Shown piece after piece: positions 12,475 to 25,082 of a DNA stretch of 64,000 nt. Under the pieces are notes generated by a model. The model saw only the letters and a list, made by a program, of their open reading frames with translations, was not told where the DNA came from and searched no databases. Within the stretch, counting starts at the first letter, position 1. Each line of letters begins with the position of its first letter. Source of the stretch: Theobroma cacao (Eukaryota > Streptophyta > Magnoliopsida > Malvales > Malvaceae); NCBI RefSeq assembly GCF_000208745.1, contig NC_030858.1, positions 38,356,825 to 38,420,824 on the forward strand, read 5' to 3'. A program made the position numbers and the translations under genes.

Positions 12475-13721
12475 CTTTCCAATTCCCAAACCTTCTCTGT
12501 CAGAGTCCCTCGATTTTTTGTGGCTCCTGTGAAAAAAGAAGAAATTTCAAAGAAGTAATGGGGTGGGTTGATTGTCGATTATTGGGCGGATTTTAGGGTG
12601 TGGTTGAAGTTTTTGTCAAACTTTGCTGCCGTATTGGCAATCCATGACACATTTCTTTTGACGGGAAAACGATTGTGGAAAGAGCCAACAAGTTGAACTT
12701 TTTTACGTACTCCAACTAGGATGCAGTACATATATTTGCGTTCGACCTACCTAATGAGTTAAATTAATGAGAAGAAGATAAACGGCAGGCATTTGTTTAT
12801 TGAATTAAAAAAGTACTTGCGGGTATGCCACCAAATGAAGCATGGTTAACAGCTTAGGCAGCCATGTTATGTTGCTTCTTTCCATTGACAAATTGGTGTC
12901 ATCACGTCCCACAAGCATTCAATTTATGGGGTATTGACAAAGACTTCCATTCACCTCCCCACATTGGCACCCATCGGGCTTTTGGCAATCTTTTGACTAG
13001 TATAATTCAATAGCATTTTTAGTTAAGCACTCTCAGTCCATAGCAATTTTACCCTACATAATTCAATAAGTTTTCACCTTTTAAGGCAATAAAATTAATT
13101 GAATCCACAGTTTCATTTTGGTTTCTTTTGGAAGTACAAGTTCATTCCAACATCTGGTAGCTTCTAATCTGTAACTTTATCATAGCTAGAATAGATCTCA
13201 TCCCTCAAAGAGAAGAACTAAATAATTTCTTCTGATGCTATAGAAGGACCGACGAGCCACCAATACCTCTTTCTATAATAACATCAACTCCTGTTTAGCT
13301 TCTTTTGCTGATTGAATATACTTCGAGCTGACAATGACAAAGGCAGGTCGACAGGTCATGTGATATCAAATCCAGTCGTACCCTCTGCCTTTTAGTTTTT
13401 CATCTTGCCAGTTCCAAGTCAAACAGTTAAATATGCAGTAGGACACGTCCTGCAAGGGAATAAGAGTACAATTCAATAAGCAGAAGAGGCAAGAGAATGA
13501 GTTGAGGTTAATATATAAGACGTGCATAAAGCTAGTTAGAAGGTAACTCTGTCTAATTGGAAGTGATTCAGATGCATTGGTTAGTAGATACCAGGCAATT
13601 ACAGGAGACAAATAAAGTTCTGATCTAAAGAAGCCCAAAATTTTTAACTTAATAAAGTTGCTAGTTAGAAATACAGAAGACAAGCAAATGAAAAAGAAGC
13701 AAAAAAACCACCTGGCTAGAA
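12475..13721. other. Intergenic region
   Basis: Promoter side of the small membrane protein gene and 3' flank of the EngB-type gene. AT-rich, with short chance frames only, and no recognised repeats or RNA genes. Confidence 0.4.
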
Positions 13722-16700
13722 TTAGAGCTTGGCAAACCGTGCAATCTTAGATAGGACTGTTCTTAAACTTCGGATACCAGCTCCAGATTTTGAGCTCACC
13801 ATCATCTGAAATAAATCCAAAATCCAATTATTTAGGCCCCTTCTGACTGACAATAACTCACAGAACAGCATAGAGGGAAACAAATGTGTTTCTTCATACC
13901 ACAGGTTGAACTACAGATCTATGTGCCTTGAGGCTCTGCAAAACCAAATGGTTTTTAGAAACTGGTTAGTCTCAAAGGAGAGGATGCAAATTTTAATGAA
14001 AATGCACACATAAATGCATAAAGTTCACCTCTTCAATTTGCATTGCACGACGTGCCACATCAATTGGGAACACTGTATCTGTCTTGGTTAAGACAATCTG
14101 GTATTTTGTTTGAGATCTGTACATTAATAAATGAAAAATCAACAAAAATAAAATACATGCCACGCTACTAATGAGGTTTATGTTCTCCTAGTTACAACTA
14201 TAATACCAGATTGATACATTGAGAAAATGGGGGCAGATATCAAGTTTCTTCTTACTTCATGCCTTGTGCATTTTTATGCGAATGAAATAGAATTACTCAC
14301 CTTTCCACATGGTGGCCAGAATACCAAATACTTCACCAGGTCAAAAATGTGAGGTGGTGATTGCATGGATCATCAATTTAAACTTATAGCCACCAGCTCA
14401 AAAATCACCAAATTAAAATTGAGAGAATGTTTACCTTTCCATTAAATCAATGAGTTCATTATCTCTAGGCTTCATGCCCCACTTTGTGTCAATGAGAAGG
14501 CATACTCGTTTTAGACCAACTCTTGTCGAAACATACTCCTTCACCTGCAAAATTTTAATGACAAGAGGTTGGGTCATACTTAATTATTTTTGACAATAAA
14601 GAAATTAACAAGGAAAACCTTTAAGCCTACACTCAGATTCTTTAACTAAGTCACTTCTCAATGTTCAACTCAGAAAACACTCCAAACCAATAATTTCAAC
14701 CTTCCACCATTTAGAGATACTTACCAATCATACACACAGAACTTGCCTAACACTTGAACAGTTCAGCAACAACAGACGTCTACAATGTCCGACTACCGAC
14801 CAAACAAGTCAAACCTATCTAGCAATCTGATAACTGGTGACAGTCACATAGTAATTCTGGTATTCACCACCACCGAGGTGTTAAAATATCCTAGATAGTT
14901 GAATTAAAAAACAAGGTGGTTGCAGGAAAAGAATGGATTCAGATATCATGTACTCACTAGCTCCTCCCATGCCTCCTTAACTTCTTCCTTTGCATAGGCA
15001 AAGCCATAGCCAGGCAAATCAACCAGGCAGAGCTTTGATCCCAGCTTGAAGAAATTAATGGTCTGCAACAAAACAGCTTTTGTAACCATTGCAAATGGAG
15101 ATATTCCCAGGAAATTGTAAAAATAGTTTTTATGAAAATTGACAGCACCTGAGTATGGCCTGGTTTGTCGGATGTCCGTACAACACCCCATTGTCTGGTG
15201 AGTGCATTAAGTAGTGATGATTTCCCAACATTTGACCTCCCTAACAAGGGCAGTAAAGATGTGTCATTTCTTGAGATAAATATACATATATAAACTTTCT
15301 AAGACTATAAAAAGCTGTCATATGGGACCTCAAAACAAATATTGACCAGATAGTCTACAAAGTCGCAAACCAGCTTAACAGAGACTAACAAGACAATCCC
15401 ATCTCTCCAAAAAATTTATTTAACATGTAAGAAAGTACAGACTGCGGATAAACAAAACCCTTCCAGCAATTTCATTGTAATCCACCACAGAGTCTGAGAA
15501 CACAGTATGCTATAGTTTTTGGAGTACACCTTTCCCACGTGAGACTTAAAATAGCTATAGACTGAGAACTAAAGACTTTTTCAATTGGTGGTGAGATATG
15601 AGAAATTAACAAGTAATAATGGGCAAGTAAACTCCTCTGAAGCCATAAATCTAACCAAACAAATTCAACAAAAAGAGTGTCCAGTAGAAAACTGCAAACC
15701 AGAAAATCATGAAGGAAAGAAAGAAAATTTCAGCTGTCTACCTGCAAATGCAATCTCTGAAGCATCAGGAGCTGGAAATGATGATGAAACCTTTGCAGCA
15801 GCAAAAAACTGCAACTTATTCCTAAATATCTGCAAAGAAATGGATCATAGATGAAAACAGCAGCATCTTTTAGCTACTCATCACTTTAATCACAAACATA
15901 CATTTTCCTCGATGCGTTCCCTTTCAGGATTGGTAGAAAAAGGGATATTGTCTAATGGGGCTGAAAGCTCAGTGTTGTAGCCTGCTCTCTGGATCTCAAT
16001 TGGACGTCTACGGCCTAACAACTGTAAATAAGAGTATCAAGAATCAGAATGCAAGATAATGATGGCATGAAAAGATGTGAATTTAAACATCTCAAGGCTT
16101 TGCGCATTCAAATTACATTATCTTCAACAAAGGAAAGGATGGAGGGACTGGGCTGTATTGCACGGAATTGTGCATTTCTTGACAAGGCAGCATTTTCCTC
16201 CAAATCTTTTTTCTTCTCTTTTGTACTTTCTGGACAGGAATTAAGAAACAGCAACGAGAAGGTCAAAAGAAATCTACTTAAACTCAAACAAGTATAATTA
16301 GCAGAAGGAAGGGCATTGCAAATATAAAAAATCCATACATGTTGGAGAAAGTGTAAGGAAATACCAACCATCAATAGCAATGCCATCATCTAGCCGCTTG
16401 TTTGAGATATCATAAGGATCTAACCGAATTACCCGCTTTTTTTTCCTTGGCTGATCATCAAGAACTTCTGAATCATTATTTAAGCTTTTCTTATCCCGAA
16501 CTGTTTTCTTAGCAGAAGTTAAAGCAGAAGCATTGGAGCTGTGATCCAAACGCCTTCTTGAGTTGGCTTTGGCTTTGGGTTTGGCATGTTTCTTCGATGA
16601 ATCATTTGAAGCACTATCCATTTCATCTACCTCTTTTGCACTTCTGCCTACCTTCTTAGCATTACGAGAAGTAGCTTTTCTAGTAGAAGTAGCATCCTCT

Positions 16701-17128
16701 AGTGTGCGAGAAACCCAGATTGAGCGAATTGCTTTGTCATTGCCTTTTCTCCCTCTGCTCAAGTCGCCATTGACCATCTTCTGCTGCTTCTTAGATGAAG
16801 CCTTCCTACCGGTTGCCTCTACATTCTCATACGACATTAACTGCTCAGCATCAACTCGCTTCCTTCTCCTATCAAAATTTACAGCTTTAGTCTGCTTTTC
16901 CTCAAAATCAACCTCCCCGTCATCACTTCCTTCTACAACTCCATATCTATTATTAGTACTACGTTTTCTACTCTTAGAGCCCGTACTGGAGCTGCGCTTC
17001 CCACCAATAACACCACCCTTTCCAACACTGCTTTTAGTTCCTTCTCTGTAAATGTAATTCTTAGGTTTCCCTATGACAGTCTTTAGTTGCTTATTCAACT
17101 TACGCCTTAAGCCTGCCTCTCCAGACAT
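13722..17128 (-). CDS. EngB/YihA-type GTP-binding protein with long basic N-terminal extension
   Basis: Ten exons on the minus strand join in frame to 531 residues: 17128-16369, 16229-16117, 16021-15902, 15829-15742, 15240-15149, 15062-14958, 14544-14435, 14116-14029, 13935-13900 and 13805-13722. The C-terminal 200 residues are a complete EngB GTPase: G1 GRSNVGKSS (361-369), G3 DLPGYG (406-411), G4 TKTD (473-476) and G5 near SSKSG (508-512). Bacterial EngB acts in ribosome assembly, and plant organelle versions are known. Here about 330 residues precede the domain, and the first 250 are very rich in Lys, Arg and Ser, with clusters such as RKKKR, RRRKR and KSRKR. These resemble nuclear or nucleolar targeting signals more than a transit peptide. 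The Arabidopsis counterpart by gene order is At5g58370. The domain is certain; localisation is inference. Confidence 0.92.
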
Positions 17129-19710
17129 TCTCAACTTACCACTTCACCAAAACCAAAAACCAATTGGTTCCTAGGAACAAAGTTGGAAAACTTTTAAAAC
17201 CCGGAAGATGATATCGTACCTTTGCAACAGACTTTCTTCAGTTCATTTGTCTCCATGAACGGCTAGGCTACCTATGCCGCTCTCTGTTTTGTTTGCGTTC
17301 ACTGTCCATGGTGATTCTGCCCTACTTGGAAGTTGGAAGAGTAGAGTGGAATGGGGCCAGACTTTGCAGCTGAACAATTACTCGGACCAAACACAACTTT
17401 GGACTAAATGCTTTCCTTTGCCGATAGTCCTAGCCCATGCATTTTAGCCACTGGGCTTTCTTTCTGAATTTGGCCCACTTGTTGGTGGTTCCCAGAAGTA
17501 TTTTATTTTAAATTTTATTAATTAATCTTATAATTATTTGAATAAATTTTGAAAATATTATCTATACTCGTATCTTAATATCCTAAATACTATTCAAACA
17601 CATTAATTATCTGATTTACCAAGTCAAATTTTTCAATCTGACCGTGGATTCTCGATTAAGTAACCCAAACCCAAAGAAATTAGATTGCAAATCTACAATA
17701 TTCAATTGGATTAATATTTGATGCTCTTGCCACCGCAATGTTTTATTATTTTGGAAAAAAATAAAAAGTTGATATTAAAACTTAATACCATTTTGGGACC
17801 TTAGCATTTTGAAGGAAATAAAAGGTAGATTTTTTTTCTTTTATCTATTGTCAGTATATCAAATATTAATTTTATTCAATTTGCTAGTAAAAGTAACAAA
17901 CAAATTATATTTGTAATATATATAATCGAATTTAAGGTACGAATACCCAATATAATTCAGATATTTAGATAATTAAATTTAGGTATAAGATGTTTGATGG
18001 GTAATACTTGTACTCTACTCAAATTTGAAACACGTACTAAAATTTATACTCAAATTGATCTCAAATCCAAATAAAAGATATAAACTCTATATAATTGAGC
18101 GGGGCACTGTAAATATCTGGATAAAAATTACCGTGGACATTCCTATGTGAAAAGCTAGTATTAACAATTTAGCAATGTGTGAATAGAAAGAAGAGGAGAG
18201 GAGAGGAGAGGAGAGGCCACCAACCAAACCAATATTCCAAATCCAACTTACGACGTGAGCAGTGGCTAGAACGCTTCCAACTGTTTTGACGAGCATTCCT
18301 AAGACCCAACTCAGGTTAAAACTTTCCCAACATTAGCAAAGAGATTGATCAATAAGACAATAACATGGAAGCATGTGCTTTGAATTTTACAAACTATATT
18401 GGAATACAGCTTTGACTACAATGTAGGAAATTTAAAAATTGTAGGATCATTGCAAGTGGCCAAGAGGACAATTTTCCTCCATTTCAGCCAATCATTTGAT
18501 TGTGGCAAAAGGGTCCACGACCAACATTTTGATTTGCTGCATCATTACTTGCTTTGTCAGAAAATCATAGAAAAGGTTGGGTTAATCATGAAACCAAAGA
18601 GCATTTTGGGTACCCTTTGCTTGAAATTGCTTTAATACTCTTTCAGTACATTTCGGGTCTCATCGGATTCTGTTTTCACCTCAAGTTGTTACTTTGTTAC
18701 ATCTTTGTTTTATCGAAGGATGGCAGGACAGCAGGCAGCAGGCAGCAGGCATGGTAAGTAGTGCAACTCCTGAAATTTCACCAGAAACCAATAATTGAAG
18801 CCATTTATAAAGGAAAATATACAGAACCTGGGCCGCCATGAATTGAGCTGTGCTCAAAGAATTATGTACTCCTTCACCAACAAAACAAGCCTCCAAACAA
18901 GGTGTCGTTTTATCTATAATAATCTATGCTAACATTATGCCCATTACAGCTTAGTAAACAATCATTGCTGATCTGCCTTCAAATATTATTACTTTATATG
19001 TGAACATTTTACCTTTACTATTTGGTACTAACCAAAATCCAATGTTTCTAATTTAATACTGTCCTTTTTCGACAAGAACTTCGCAGCACTCAAAATTTGA
19101 AGGATCTAAATCCGAATAAAAAGCGAAAAAGAGTACTGAATGTGGGATCTATAACAACCAAATAGTGTTTACATAGAAAGAATAAGTAAAGCAAAAGAAA
19201 AGAAAAATTGTTATAGAAGATACACATAACATTAAGTAAGGAACACAAAGACATGGGCAAACACTCATGACTCAGAAGAAGAGAAAATAAAACAACAGAC
19301 ACACAGATGAAATGATGGAGATTGCCATCCTTCCATTATTTATTCTCTTTTTTGCTGCCCTTATATACACAAAAAAGAAGTATATACAAGAGAAATATAA
19401 TTGTAACAAAACATATGTTGGGGAATTTTGTTAATCCATGAAAAGAAGAAACAAAAACACCCCATTACACCAACCTCACTCATCTTTATTCCAAATTGCT
19501 GCTAACATACATACGACCGCATAATTGTAACTGCTTGTAGTAATCTTTACCTCTCTTCGAACTTGGGAGATTCATGCTCTCGACAAAAGTCAGTTCTGTC
19601 TTTTGTTAGTGTATTCCTTCAGACACCATTTTTCCCTTTTTTTTTTGGATTGAAATACACCTATAATGGAATTAACCACGCGCTCCTCACGCGTGAAAAG
19701 GGTGGGATTT
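17129..19710. other. AT-rich intergenic region
   Basis: Contains the EngB-type promoter (17.13-17.4 kb), then about 0.7 kb of extremely AT-rich DNA (17.5-18.1 kb), a GGAGA microsatellite near 18.2 kb, and the 3' flank of the CIPK11-type gene. No coding frame is supported. Confidence 0.45.
18192..18216. repeat. (GGAGA)n microsatellite
   Basis: About five tandem copies of a GGAGA unit in intergenic DNA. Confidence 0.85.
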
Positions 19711-20961
19711 TCAGTTGCCGGTCACCTGGTTTTCCGTCAGCGCAGGTCTAATCTTGTTGTTCCAAGTATCATTGTAGAATTGGGCATCGCCGCCTGTTCT
19801 CTTGGCTTCTACGACAACGAGTTCATCGGTTAACCTGTAAACCACAACCGCTATTGCGAAACTTCCATTTTGCCCCTCCAATTCAACGCCCATTTCTTTC
19901 TTCCTCCTCACCCTGAACTTCTCGGCCTTGGCGACCTCCTCCACTTTTTCCACCAATTTCTCAGGCGACTCCCTTGATATGAAGCGTTCGCCGTCACTGA
20001 CTGAACCATGGGAGTTGTCGAACAAACCGGACAGGTCCAAACCGGATGAGAATGATATCAAATCGAATGCGTTCAGGCTGGTAACCTGAGGTTCATCCTT
20101 GTCAACCTTGTCATACTCTTCATGGAACTTGGGTTCCTTGTAACCCTTCCTGAACCATGGGTCTTTCAGGATCTCATGAATCGTGATCCGTGTCTCCGGA
20201 TTCGTGTCCAGAAGCCGAGACAGGAACCGCCTGAGATCGCTCGACATCCATTTGGGACACCGAAACTCACCTTTGTAGATTTTCTTGTACATAACCATGA
20301 GATTCGGATCATTGAAAGGCAAGTAACCCGCGTTCAGCACGAAGAGGATGACTCCGCATGACCACACGTCCACCTTAGCTCCATCATACCCTTTTTTGGT
20401 CAAGATCTCCGGTGCAACGTAAGCTGGGGTGCCACACAAGGTGTGCAACAGCCCGTCGGGTCGGATCTGATCGGTAACGGCGCTGAGACCGAAATCGGAA
20501 ACCTTCAAATTCCCGTTCTCGTCAACGAGAAGGTTTTCAGGTTTCAAATCACGGTGGAAAACCCCGCGGGAGTGGCAGTACCCGACGGCCGAGATGAGCT
20601 GCTGGAAATACTTACGGCTGAGATCTTCGCTGAACCTTCCTTTAGCAACCTTAGCAAACAATTCTCCACCTTTGATGAATTCCATCACGAAATAGATCTT
20701 AGTCTTGGTGGCCAAAACCTCGTACAGTTTGACGATGTAAGGGTGGTTCAAGCGACTCATGATGGAGATCTCCCGCTTGATGTTGGACATCAAGTTGGTG
20801 CTGGACAGCTTCTTTTTATTGATGACCTTAATGGCCACGCTCTGCCCGCTGCGGACATTTCTGGCATGATAAACCTTGGCGAAGGCGCCGCACCCCAGGA
20901 GTCTGCCGAGCTCGTATTTTCCGAACAGGGCGTTTTCTGGGAAATGTTCGATCTCTGGCAT
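19711..20961 (-). CDS. CIPK11: CBL-interacting protein kinase, CIPK11 type (SnRK3)
   Basis: An intronless kinase of 416 residues. The reading frame is open about 70 codons further upstream but has no ATG there, so the start is at 20961. The kinase domain is about 15-270: loop GCGAFAKV, Lys45 in VAIK, HRD Asp138, DFG Asp156, GTPAYVAPE. The NAF/FISL motif is at 297-313 (NAFDLISF...GLF), for CBL docking, followed by the phosphatase-interaction region to about 390. Features such as [22 protein letters not shown] and [17 protein letters not shown] fit the CIPK11/CIPK14 clade. Arabidopsis CIPK11 (At2g30360) regulates the plasma-membrane proton pump and abscisic-acid responses, and its neighbours there match those here (SLX1-type, EPFL6, DUF641). 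GC content is visibly higher than in the surrounding DNA, as is common in intronless CIPKs. Confidence 0.95.
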   Translation of the reverse strand: MPEIEHFPENALFGKYELGRLLGCGAFAKVYHARNVRSGQSVAIKVINKKKLSSTNLMSNIKREISIMSRLNHPYIVKLYEVLATKTKIYFVMEFIKGGELFAKVAKGRFSEDLSRKYFQQLISAVGYCHSRGVFHRDLKPENLLVDENGNLKVSDFGLSAVTDQIRPDGLLHTLCGTPAYVAPEILTKKGYDGAKVDVWSCGVILFVLNAGYLPFNDPNLMVMYKKIYKGEFRCPKWMSSDLRRFLSRLLDTNPETRITIHEILKDPWFRKGYKEPKFHEEYDKVDKDEPQVTSLNAFDLISFSSGLDLSGLFDNSHGSVSDGERFISRESPEKLVEKVEEVAKAEKFRVRRKKEMGVELEGQNGSFAIAVVVYRLTDELVVVEAKRTGGDAQFYNDTWNNKIRPALTENQVTGN

Positions 20962-21240
20962 GGGTGGTGCAGCCAGAGATCGAACCGGACGAGCAGGTTC
21001 CTTCAGGAGGAAAAAAGGATTAGTGTAAACTCGGCGAGTGGGAATCAAAGATTGATTTCCCTGCCCCTGATTTCTTTCAAAACAAACGAAAATCGGAGTA
21101 TTTGCTTTAGAGAGATGAACGTTGCAGAGTTGTGTAATAATTGTGTTTTGAATGGACAAGTTTTCCTTCAAAAGTTGAAGGATTCTAGAGGGAATGCGTG
21201 TTTGACGGTGGAAGTTTCGGGGAGGGTGGGTAGCCTTGAC

Positions 21241-21248
21241 TATTTATT
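21241..21248 (-). promoter_or_regulatory. Possible TATA box of the CIPK11-type gene
   Basis: The minus strand reads AATAAATA about 280 bases upstream of the ATG, in the least AT-rich part of the flank. It would give a leader of roughly 250 bases. Prediction from sequence only. Confidence 0.35.
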
Positions 21249-21383
21249 GCCTTACGGGTGGCAACTTTCTCTTTCCATTACGCGGGACTCTTCCGGACTG
21301 TGTTCACCCCCGTTTCCCATATTTTCATTTTTCTTTTTCCCTTTTAATTCTTTTTTAGACAAAAAGGGCGGTCCTTGTCTCGG

Positions 21384-21390
21384 ACGTGGC
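21384..21390. promoter_or_regulatory. ABRE-like element (ACGTGGC) upstream of the CIPK11-type gene
   Basis: A GACGTGGC core, the type bound by ABF/ABI5 bZIP factors, lies about 140 bases upstream of the candidate TATA box. This would suit a gene linked to abscisic-acid signalling, but one short motif can occur by chance. Confidence 0.35.
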
Positions 21391-24300
21391 GTGTGATTAT
21401 TGGGAGAGGGAGTTGACAACAGACAAGCAACCCGTTGAGGTTTGCCACGACGGTTTCCACCTCATATAAGAACTAAATAAAAAAAAAAATTGAAAACTTA
21501 AAATAAGTGAAGTATTTCAATCTCCTACCAGCTAAGTAGAAGATTTTAAAAAGGTAATGGATCTGATGCCAAAAATATTGAGCCTTTGCCTGTGAAAATT
21601 CAAATCGTTTGTCAAATTTTGATTAGTTTGCCATTCTTTTGGACACCAAATGTGAAATGCAAGACAAAAGGGGTAGCCTAGCCCCAATATGAACAGCGAA
21701 ATGTTTGAAACAAGCTAAGCGGCAAAAAATGTATTGGTAGGGACATTGAGAGTATATATGGCAGCAGCGAAGGTGATTGGGTCATACGCTTAGGCCCTGG
21801 CTCAGAAGTGTCGAATATCACTCTAGCAAGCATCCACGACTTGGACTGTTAGGTTTGAAGCTGTGAAGAATTGGACCATTGTGTTCCTGGGTTTAGCTGT
21901 ACATCATCCATCGTGATCTATGTGGCAACGCTGAGCATCATTACTCTTTGCACTACTTTATGTATAATTCTTCAAATTCAATGGATCGTACTTTGGTGTA
22001 GCATCGTTTAATACATATATCCATTGCCTCGTATACAAATAATTCACCAGCTGCTTAATAGATTAGCATCTCTATCTATATGGGACAGAGCTGACTCAGC
22101 CACACATGAGCTTAACTTGGTGCTATTTTATGCTAATCAAATAGTTTATTGTGTTGAACATTTAGACCAACATTCGCTCGTCGGTTTAATTAATACCATT
22201 TTAAAAGTTTAGAATTTGAGTTAATCAATTCTTTTAAAAAAATAATTGAAATCGATTGAATGTTAGCTTAATATAAAAGATAATTTATCATGTTAGACCT
22301 AGACCGACAGAGGACGTTTAAGATTTTATAATTTCTTTTTATTTTTTTTTAAGTTTATCATTTTGTCTTTATCTTTTAAAAAAAAAATTATAATTTTGCT
22401 CCAATAACATTATTTTGATATCTTTGAATATGAAATTCGGACTCCACCATTGGTGTTATATGTAGTAGATTCATCCTGTCATTGTCAGGAAAACTAAATT
22501 GATTTACCAACAACATCAATTTTTTAAAGAAAACACGAATGGTGTACTTTGCTTTTATACACTACTACTAGTATATTACAAGCTCAAAATGCAAGGGGTA
22601 GGTAGTCCTTAATCGACATTCTGCCTACTGGCATTTATACGAAACTAATCAAACAGACGAAACCTACATTTTTTAAGCATTCCAGGGCAAGAAATCTTTG
22701 CAAGTTGTAGAATAATTAGAATCATGAGCAACACAGGATTAAAATTGTTAGCTCCATGCAGAGGTTTCATTTTGTGGGTGACAAATGACAGGTTTGCTTT
22801 GATATTTCGCGGAAGCTGCTGCAAGCTAGCTTAGCCCTTAGCTCTTAGCTCCCCCTTGACTATCTTTGATCCATATCATCAGCAAACCTCTCCACTTGTT
22901 ACAGTCACTTCAACTTCAAAGTCCTCCCAGTACGACTTGTCGTTTCCTTCTTCGATGATTTGTCCAAAACTGCTTGGCCTGTCGAGCCTATTTGTAGAAA
23001 ATTTCACGTGAATAATGGGACTGCAGGAAAGAAACTTCTCCTCTGTTGCACTTTGATTTTGAAGCTTTCTACAAAGGCAAACGAACATCGCATGTTTCAT
23101 GCTTGAGAATCTGGGTGGACATTAGACTCGCTTGCCCCCCACACCCTGCGAAGACAAAAATCTTATTAGCTTTTGAAAGCCGAGAAACAGTCCAAATCGC
23201 CATGCGTCATGGGGATTCCATCCCTAGTTTCTTTAAGCTAGGAGTCCGTCTCACAGTTATTGCTGGGAAACTGATGGAGTGAGGAGCACTTGCCATTTGG
23301 GTCAAGTAGGTGGCCTACTTCTACTTTTGATGTTGATTTCCCAAGTGCTGGACCCATATATGTTAAACACCCAGACTCTGTTTCTAACTTATTAGTGCTG
23401 GTTTCTTACGAGTTAATGGCTTAGAGATATTTACTGTCTCCAATATTAAACTAAGTATGGGTAAGAAAAAAGTACTTAATCTGAAATATTTTACATTCGA
23501 GCATTTAGTTCAGCAATTGATGTATAATCTTCCTATCTTAAGAATAAGATTCGAATCACTCTTTTTCAATTATGAAAAAAAAAACCTGAAATATTTTGCC
23601 AAGAAATGGTTTCTACTGCCATCGTTACCATGGCTGAGCCAACACATGAACAGTTTCAAGGCCCCAACAATTAGGAAACTCCTCTTCCAAGTAAACTGCG
23701 ATGCCAAGCCAATCGATGTTTGTCTTGTTTTTCCTTCCTTTGAAATCAAGCAAAACTAATGTTCCATCTCTCTAAATCTCCTGCCGACGCGTGGGCCAAT
23801 CTTTAACTGCAAGCCACCAAAAGTAAAGCTGAAAAAATAAGGTCTAGAAGTGATATCAAAGGCCTGGAATTGAAAGTTTCCAAAAGTAAAGCCGAAGGCA
23901 GAAGTTAGAAATACTTATGTGGACGCATTAAATTAAATTGACCTTTCTTATTTAAGCCTCCACACTTTCTTTTATAAAAAAAAAATGGAAATTGTTTGCT
24001 GTTGAAGTTCTCTGGGTCCATGGCATAAAGAGTCCTTTGGGTTTTAACCCATGACATATTAGAGGATAAAAACTTCTGATGTTTTCTCCGGCACTGGTGC
24101 CCAATATTAACCGAATCGGGCTATGCCATGCGCTGGGAGTTTTGGGCCAGAGTCATGCATCTTGACACAAGCTGTGAAGTGAGTTGAAAAAGAAAAATGC
24201 AAGTTTTCCATGGAATCATGTGTTATCATGTAATTTTATTTCATATGCATAGAATAAGATATCGCTTTTGTACTGCTCATCTCCTTTGATTGCATATTGG

Positions 24301-25082
24301 TCTAGTCCTGATCAAGAGACAGGTCCTCTACGGCTTTAACCAATACCAAGACTTTTGTTCTTCTTTTGGACTAGCAAAGTTTTGGTCAGAGTAGCAAGAC
24401 TACTCCATTCTGATGTAATGGACCATAGCGTTCTTCCTGCTGCGGTGCTTCCCCACACAGTCGCAGATCTATCAGGGATTCAGAGTCCCCCAATTTGGGA
24501 ATTCCTTGCGATTAAGTTTACAAAACTCTCTCTCTCTCTCTCTCAAAAAGTTCAAAAAGAACAAAATATCTCATACGCTATAACGCTAATCTTGCATCTG
24601 TACGTACGTTTTACCATCAAGCTTGGAAAAACTTTTGGTTAAGTGCGCATGCAGTTAAGACAGGTAGTATTGCTGGAGTATGTTGTTTTGAAGTTGACAA
24701 TCAAGCAACGGATACAAAATTCTATCGGAGCAGCATGATCAGGGAGCGGGTTGCTGTCAAAGAATCTGCAGCATTTATGCCAATAAGCCAGACTCGGCTC
24801 TTGAGTAATCAGAACAAAACTCAAGACTCAAAAACCAATGGCTCTAAAGCATTTCAAGATATAATAAATTGACACTAACCATTTTTCACATAAGTGCTCA
24901 TCTGAATCTGTTGATTAACCCATACTATATAAGTGTATGCTACAGTTGTTTACATAAAGTAAAAAACACTATATTCTTGTTCAAGGTCAAATTTTCATCA
25001 CAGTGAAAACCAGGAATTGTCTCTTCAGTGTCCTGGTCACATGCAGTAGACATGTTTTTGTGACCAAACAAAATTAAAAGCA
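21391..25082. other. Intergenic region
   Basis: About 3.7 kb between the CIPK11-type start and the EPFL6 stop. It includes a CT microsatellite at 24526-24544. The frames present (for example 73 codons at 22879-23100, minus strand) have no recognisable family. No transposon terminal repeats or RNA genes were identified. Confidence 0.4.
24526..24544. repeat. (CT)n microsatellite
   Basis: An uninterrupted CT dinucleotide run of about 19 bases. Confidence 0.85.

Noticed and set aside
16563..17051. A 162-codon hydrophobic frame on the plus strand
   Set aside because: Antisense of the Lys/Arg/Ser-rich first exon of the EngB-type gene. Reverse complement of such codons gives Leu/Phe/Ser runs, so the apparent membrane protein is an artefact.
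20962..21171. A 70-residue N-terminal extension of the CIPK11-type kinase
   Set aside because: The frame is open but has no ATG upstream of 20961, and CIPK11 relatives start at the same short distance before the kinase domain.
20443..21396. A 317-codon open frame on the plus strand
   Set aside because: It lies exactly opposite the CIPK11-type gene and its leader. The frame is open because of the GC-rich kinase codons, and its translation matches no family.
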